Source: Channallabes apus (Eukaryota; Chordata; Actinopteri; Siluriformes; Clariidae). Taken from it: a stretch of 64,000 nucleotides of DNA. The stretch lies in NCBI GenBank assembly GCA_030522415.1, contig CM060108.1, forward strand, positions 41,438,756-41,502,755, given 5' to 3'. The position numbers and the translations under genes were made by a program. Below, one piece after another: positions 60,945 through 64,000 of the stretch. Each line of letters opens with the position of its first letter. Position 1 is the stretch's first letter. The notes beneath the pieces are model-generated. The model was not told the origin of the DNA. It was given only the letters and a program-made list of their open reading frames with translations, and ran no database searches.

Positions 60945-61275
60945 ACCATGTGCGGCGTTAAGGTCAAACCGGGACTTGTGAATGAAGGCGTAAAACGATT
61001 GACATTTACAGAAAACTTCACGCGCGGTGCGGTGATGAGACGCTTAGGAGAACATCTAAATTGTGCAAACGTTTTAGAAAAAGGTTGCATGTTCGCGAAT
61101 GACTGGAGTCCATCTGTCTGGGGGAACTGAACACACAATCATTCACCAAACACAACTTGCACAGTACAGGAGTTCCTGCCACGTCCCCCGTATCGCCCTG
61201 ACCTCCATCCAAGCCGTTACAAGGAGTTCCTGGGAGGCCGGCGTTTTATATGTAAGGCTGATAAGGTACGGTATC
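60945..61275 (+). mobile_element. mariner-like transposase relic
   Basis: Sense reading has GVKVKPGLVNEGVKRLTF, then, after decay, LSVGTEHTIIHQ. In a shifted frame CPPYRPDLHPSRYKEFLGG corresponds to the PYSPDLAPSDFH and LKxFLxGRRF blocks. It is the same lineage as 27705-28135 but on the other strand. Frameshifted and internally deleted. Confidence 0.7.
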
Positions 61276-62159
61276 GAAGCACAGTGACACAGTGGGAAAC
61301 GAAAATCCCACTGACGTTTTCATTCTGTATCTTGTCGACTGCCCTAGCGTACAAGTTGTTACTATAGAAACGATCACACGTTAGGACAGATGAGACGTTA
61401 ATTCCCGTTAATGTTAATACCGTTCCTGTTACTTTCACAATAATAACCTAGCGACTGGTGCCATCAGGTAGTGATTATATTATTAGTGTTCAGGTTAAAC
61501 ACACTGTTTGACCTGGCTGTTACATAAAAAATAAATAATAAAAGTCACGTCTGCGCATTGAAGCTCGCTCATTAATTCTCAAACGGAAGAATTTTGTGCT
61601 CCTTCTGAGGACGAGCGGTGTTTACGCCATCAGAGGCGAGTACTCGCTGCATTCTTAATCTGAAGGAGCTTTGTCAACACTAACGCAGTCGTTTGAATGG
61701 AGAGGGACTTTGAGGCTGAGATCATAGCGCGCATTTGGGGAAGCTGGCACGCGAAGCGAAGCGGCCCGTCGTCGTCCTATTTCTCTCAGCAGACAAAAGG
61801 GAAAAGAAAAACGAAAAAAAAAAACGCCATCACATGAATAAACCCCAGGCTCACGTGACACCGGGCTGGGATTTTACACCAGCAAGTGTTTCTGTTATTT
61901 CAGAGGCAAAAAAAAAAAAAGCACACACCCAGCGTCAGGGAGACGGTGTTGAAGCGATGAAATGCTTTAGGTACGAGCGGAAATTCTCCGAATCCATCAG
62001 ACGATTGAACACAGGATGATCGGTCGAACGCTGCAAAGTTGAAGTGGGTGAAAAAGCGAGCACGCGGCCACTTTGATCACACTGTTGGCAGAGGGGGGAT
62101 GCTGCAATTACGGACACGGGAAGGCAATTACTCATACAATGTTCCAGTGCTGAGGGACA

Positions 62160-62590
62160 TGAGAGAGAGAGAGAGCGAGAAAGGAGGCGTGAGAGAAAGA
62201 AAGGAAAGAGGGAACAAGTGGTTGACGAGGATATTAGGATACTGGATCGAGAAACAGGTGGGTAGAGGGAGGAGAAGAAGGTGTAGAGAGAGAGAATTTG
62301 AAAATTTGGAAGCACAAGAAAGAGGCAGAAGTGGTGCGATGAGGGGGAAAAGGCTGAGAAATAAATAAAGAGAGAGAGAGAGAGCGAGAAACAAAGAGCG
62401 AGGGAGTACAAGTGGGAAGGAGAGAGAGCAGGGGATTGAGGGGGAGGGGAAAAGAGATAAAAGGTAAGAAGCAAGAGCGAGAAGCGAGCATGGAGCAGAG
62501 AGAGAGAGACGGAGAGAGAGAGGAAGAGACAGAGAGATGAAGCAGTGCAGAAAAAAAAAACAGAAAAAAAAAAAACCCACAGTAGTCAAG
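62160..62590. repeat. purine-rich (GA)n low-complexity region
   Basis: Repeated GAGA runs, with poly-A at 62551-62560 and 62565-62575. Apparent minus-strand Ser/Leu-rich ORFs here are compositional artefacts. Confidence 0.85.
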
Positions 62591-62697
62591 CAGACAAAGA
62601 GAGAGAGATAATACTAATAAGTGGCTAAAGAATGAGTCGGATTCCAGCAGAGAGCGTCCTGCGGAAACAGAAAGCCAGCCAGACGAACAGATGGCTA

Positions 62698-62735
62698 GAC
62701 AGGCAGTCAGACAGACAGACAGACAGACAGACAAG
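62698..62735. repeat. (CAGA)n microsatellite
   Basis: About eight units, just 3' of the micro-exon donor on the transcript. Confidence 0.9.
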
Positions 62736-62776
62736 GAAGCAACATGCAGTAAATCTGGATTGTACCGTGTATATAC

Positions 62777-62815
62777 CTTCGTATACGCCCTGCACGTCTT
62801 TTCTCGCTTTTGACG
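62777..62815 (-). CDS. adgrl2: adgrl2 exon: 13-codon micro-exon of the GAIN domain
   Basis: A 39-nt, phase 0-0 exon encodes RQKREKTCRAYTK. This aligns with the QKREKTCRAY segment that precedes [15 protein letters not shown] in mammalian ADGRL2. The acceptor is ATAAG preceded by a long T tract; the donor is AAG/GTATAT. Because it is symmetric and in frame, skipping it would remove a GAIN helix segment without a frameshift. It is the most N-terminal exon found in the window. The next upstream exon should end near SYNK in the mammalian protein and was not found before 64000. Confidence 0.85.
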
Positions 62816-63033
62816 CTTATTTTGAAAAAAAAAAAAAAAAAAAGGAAGGGAAAGGGAGATCAAGAATAAGAAAGAAACACACACAGACACACACACACAG
62901 AGTTAGAAGATGTTAGAAGCTACAAAAGCAGGTCCTGCGTCATCAAAGGAACACGGAGGCACCACATTCCTGCAGACAATCAAGCGTTTCGTCTGGACGA
63001 TGCAATCAGACGGTGCACGGGAGCAGCGTCCCG

Positions 63034-63069
<36 letters not shown>

Positions 63070-64000
63070 CGCGCTACCCCGCTTCGCCCTCCTCTTTCAA
63101 TTAAAAGTGTCTTTTGAATACCTAACTAGCTTACATAACCAAAACACCGGGACTGCTGAGTTGTAGAGAGATGAGGAGCGAGGAGTGGAGGGGAGGGAAT
63201 GAAAAAATAAATAAATAAAATACAGAGACGCAAGTACTGGACCGTGCTAGAAAATCCATTAAACTCAATGCATTCAAGCTGGAGGAGGTCATTTGTATTT
63301 GATGGTCAGGATAATTGTGCTATCGGGCGATATGAAGGTTTGAGAGCCGCCGATAGTCATTTCATCAAAACAAAGTGCCCCCCCCCCCACACCACCACAC
63401 ATGAACACACACACACACACCGTATCCCTCCCTTCTGCTTTCCATCGTTCTTTTCAGCAGAGGATCCTTGCGGCGTGAAGAAGAAGAAGAGATGGGAGAG
63501 TGGGAACGCTTCAGCGTGCAAACTGGATTTCTTTGCAGAATTACACCTACTTCATTTCTTTTACATCAGCAGAGGTTTCGACAGCAGCGGCGACAGCCTC
63601 GGGGCAGAGTAAGTCCACCACCTCGCCGTCCCGCAATCCTTTATGTGGGAGATCAACGGCCCTCCAGTCGAGCCTCTTCTGTGAAAATTCCTCCTTCAGC
63701 AAATACTTGGCTGCATATTCTGTTCCTAAAGGGCCCTGGCTTGTATCCTGCTCCTTTTTTTTTTTCTTCCCTCCATTCATTTTTCAAAATGGTTTCTAGA
63801 CACAAGTGGCAGCTTTTGCATCTGTAGTGCCAGGTGAGTCAGATGCGCTAACCCTATAATTACAGGGGAGCTGAGCTAAAACATATTTAAGAGGGGGAGG
63901 AAGAAAAGATATAATAATAATAAAAATAAAATAAAAAACCCTGGGGCTGGAATACTGACAGGTGGGCGTGGCCTTCTCTACCACCCAGAGAAGATAAGCA
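62816..64000 (-). other. adgrl2 intron, open to the right
   Basis: It contains a poly-A tract adjoining the micro-exon acceptor (62824-62843, read as poly-T on the transcript), (GA)n at 63038-63066, a C run at 63378-63388 and (CA)n at 63408-63420. A 77-codon minus-strand frame at 63547-63780 has no resemblance to the expected next latrophilin exon. Confidence 0.7.

Larger units (their letters stand above)
59061..62776 (-). other. adgrl2 intron (3.7 kb)
   Basis: It contains the tRNA-Gly-derived SINE, a mariner relic and A/G-rich sequence near its 5' end (62160-62600). 61280-61660 and 59280-60010 are unique with nothing recognised. Confidence 0.8.
10840..62815 (-). other. adgrl2: adgrl2 (latrophilin-2) transcription unit, 3' part
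   Basis: Fourteen minus-strand exons are joined by GT-AG introns: 62815-62777, 59060-58877, 51637-51515, 48824-48616, 48508-48335, 42735-42526, 42147-41927, 41114-41048, 35028-34937, 31901-31733, 30817-30689, 29472-29376, 23768-23640 and 12458-11707. Their lengths sum to 2595 nt and every junction phase matches, giving 864 residues plus stop. The order is GAIN, GPS, seven helices, cytoplasmic tail. Latrophilins are adhesion GPCRs at neuronal and other cell surfaces that bind teneurins and FLRT proteins. The N-terminal lectin, olfactomedin and HormR domains, roughly 600 residues by comparison with mammalian ADGRL2, are outside the window. ADGRL2 is preferred over ADGRL1 and ADGRL3 because of [45 protein letters not shown] and the QMQLITSL end. 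Whether it is the teleost 2a or 2b copy cannot be told here. Confidence 0.93.

Noticed and set aside
61935..62896. Ser/Leu-rich minus-strand ORFs up to 220 codons
   Set aside because: They are translations of GA-rich low-complexity DNA. Only the 39-nt micro-exon at 62777-62815 inside this span is supported by homology.
63547..63780. 77-codon minus-strand ORF as the next upstream adgrl2 exon
   Set aside because: The expected residues (the block ending SYNK before QKREKTCRAY) are absent in all three frames and no good acceptor/donor pair fits.

Overview
The window reads as vertebrate, specifically teleost, nuclear DNA. Coding sequence is confined to short GT-AG exons, the introns and flanks are AT-rich, and the non-coding DNA is full of fish-type repeats: V-SINE-like and other tRNA-derived SINEs, Tc1/mariner relics, hAT elements, LINE debris and many microsatellites. 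The mix resembles catfish or other otophysan genomes, but the species cannot be fixed from sequence alone. There is no bacterial-style gene organisation.

One gene is recognised with confidence: the 3' part of an adhesion G-protein-coupled receptor of the latrophilin family, best matching ADGRL2 (latrophilin-2), on the minus strand. Fourteen coding exons lie between 62815 (most upstream seen) and 11707 (stop codon). Together they total 2595 nt, in one consistent reading frame across every junction: 864 codons plus stop. Here 'window residue' numbers count from the first codon of the 62815 exon. The exons encode the C-terminal part of the GAIN domain, the GPS autoproteolysis site, the seven transmembrane helices and the long cytoplasmic tail ending in the PDZ ligand TSL. 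The lectin, olfactomedin and hormone-receptor domains must lie beyond 64000. A likely 3' UTR runs from 11706 to about 10840, with an AATAAA signal at 10858-10863.

Layout. 1-10.8 kb is downstream flank with SINEs, a degenerate Tc1 element, mariner debris and a palindromic pentanucleotide microsatellite. 10.8-12.5 kb is the 3' UTR and last exon. 12.5-23.6 kb is the largest intron; it holds a 36-bp minisatellite split by a LINE ORF2 fragment, a Tc1 relic between two TATC microsatellites, and a 1.18-kb non-autonomous hAT element with an 8-bp target duplication. 23.6-35 kb carries the tail and TM6-TM7 exons plus a mariner relic. 35-41 kb is a low-complexity and microsatellite-rich intron with a second hAT element that contains a nested inverted-repeat MITE. 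41-48.8 kb carries the TM1-TM5 and GPS exons and a 1.1-kb AT-rich minisatellite. 48.8-62.8 kb carries the GAIN exons, a fold-back element, a Tc1 relic with a SINE inside it, and a tRNA-Gly-derived SINE with a 17-bp target duplication. No second host gene was found.

No novel multi-gene system was found. The items most worth checking are the LINE-split minisatellite, the nested and young transposons, a 39-bp symmetric micro-exon and a 129-nt phase-1 cassette in adgrl2, and substitutions in TM1 and the cytoplasmic tail that suggest a diverged teleost paralogue.
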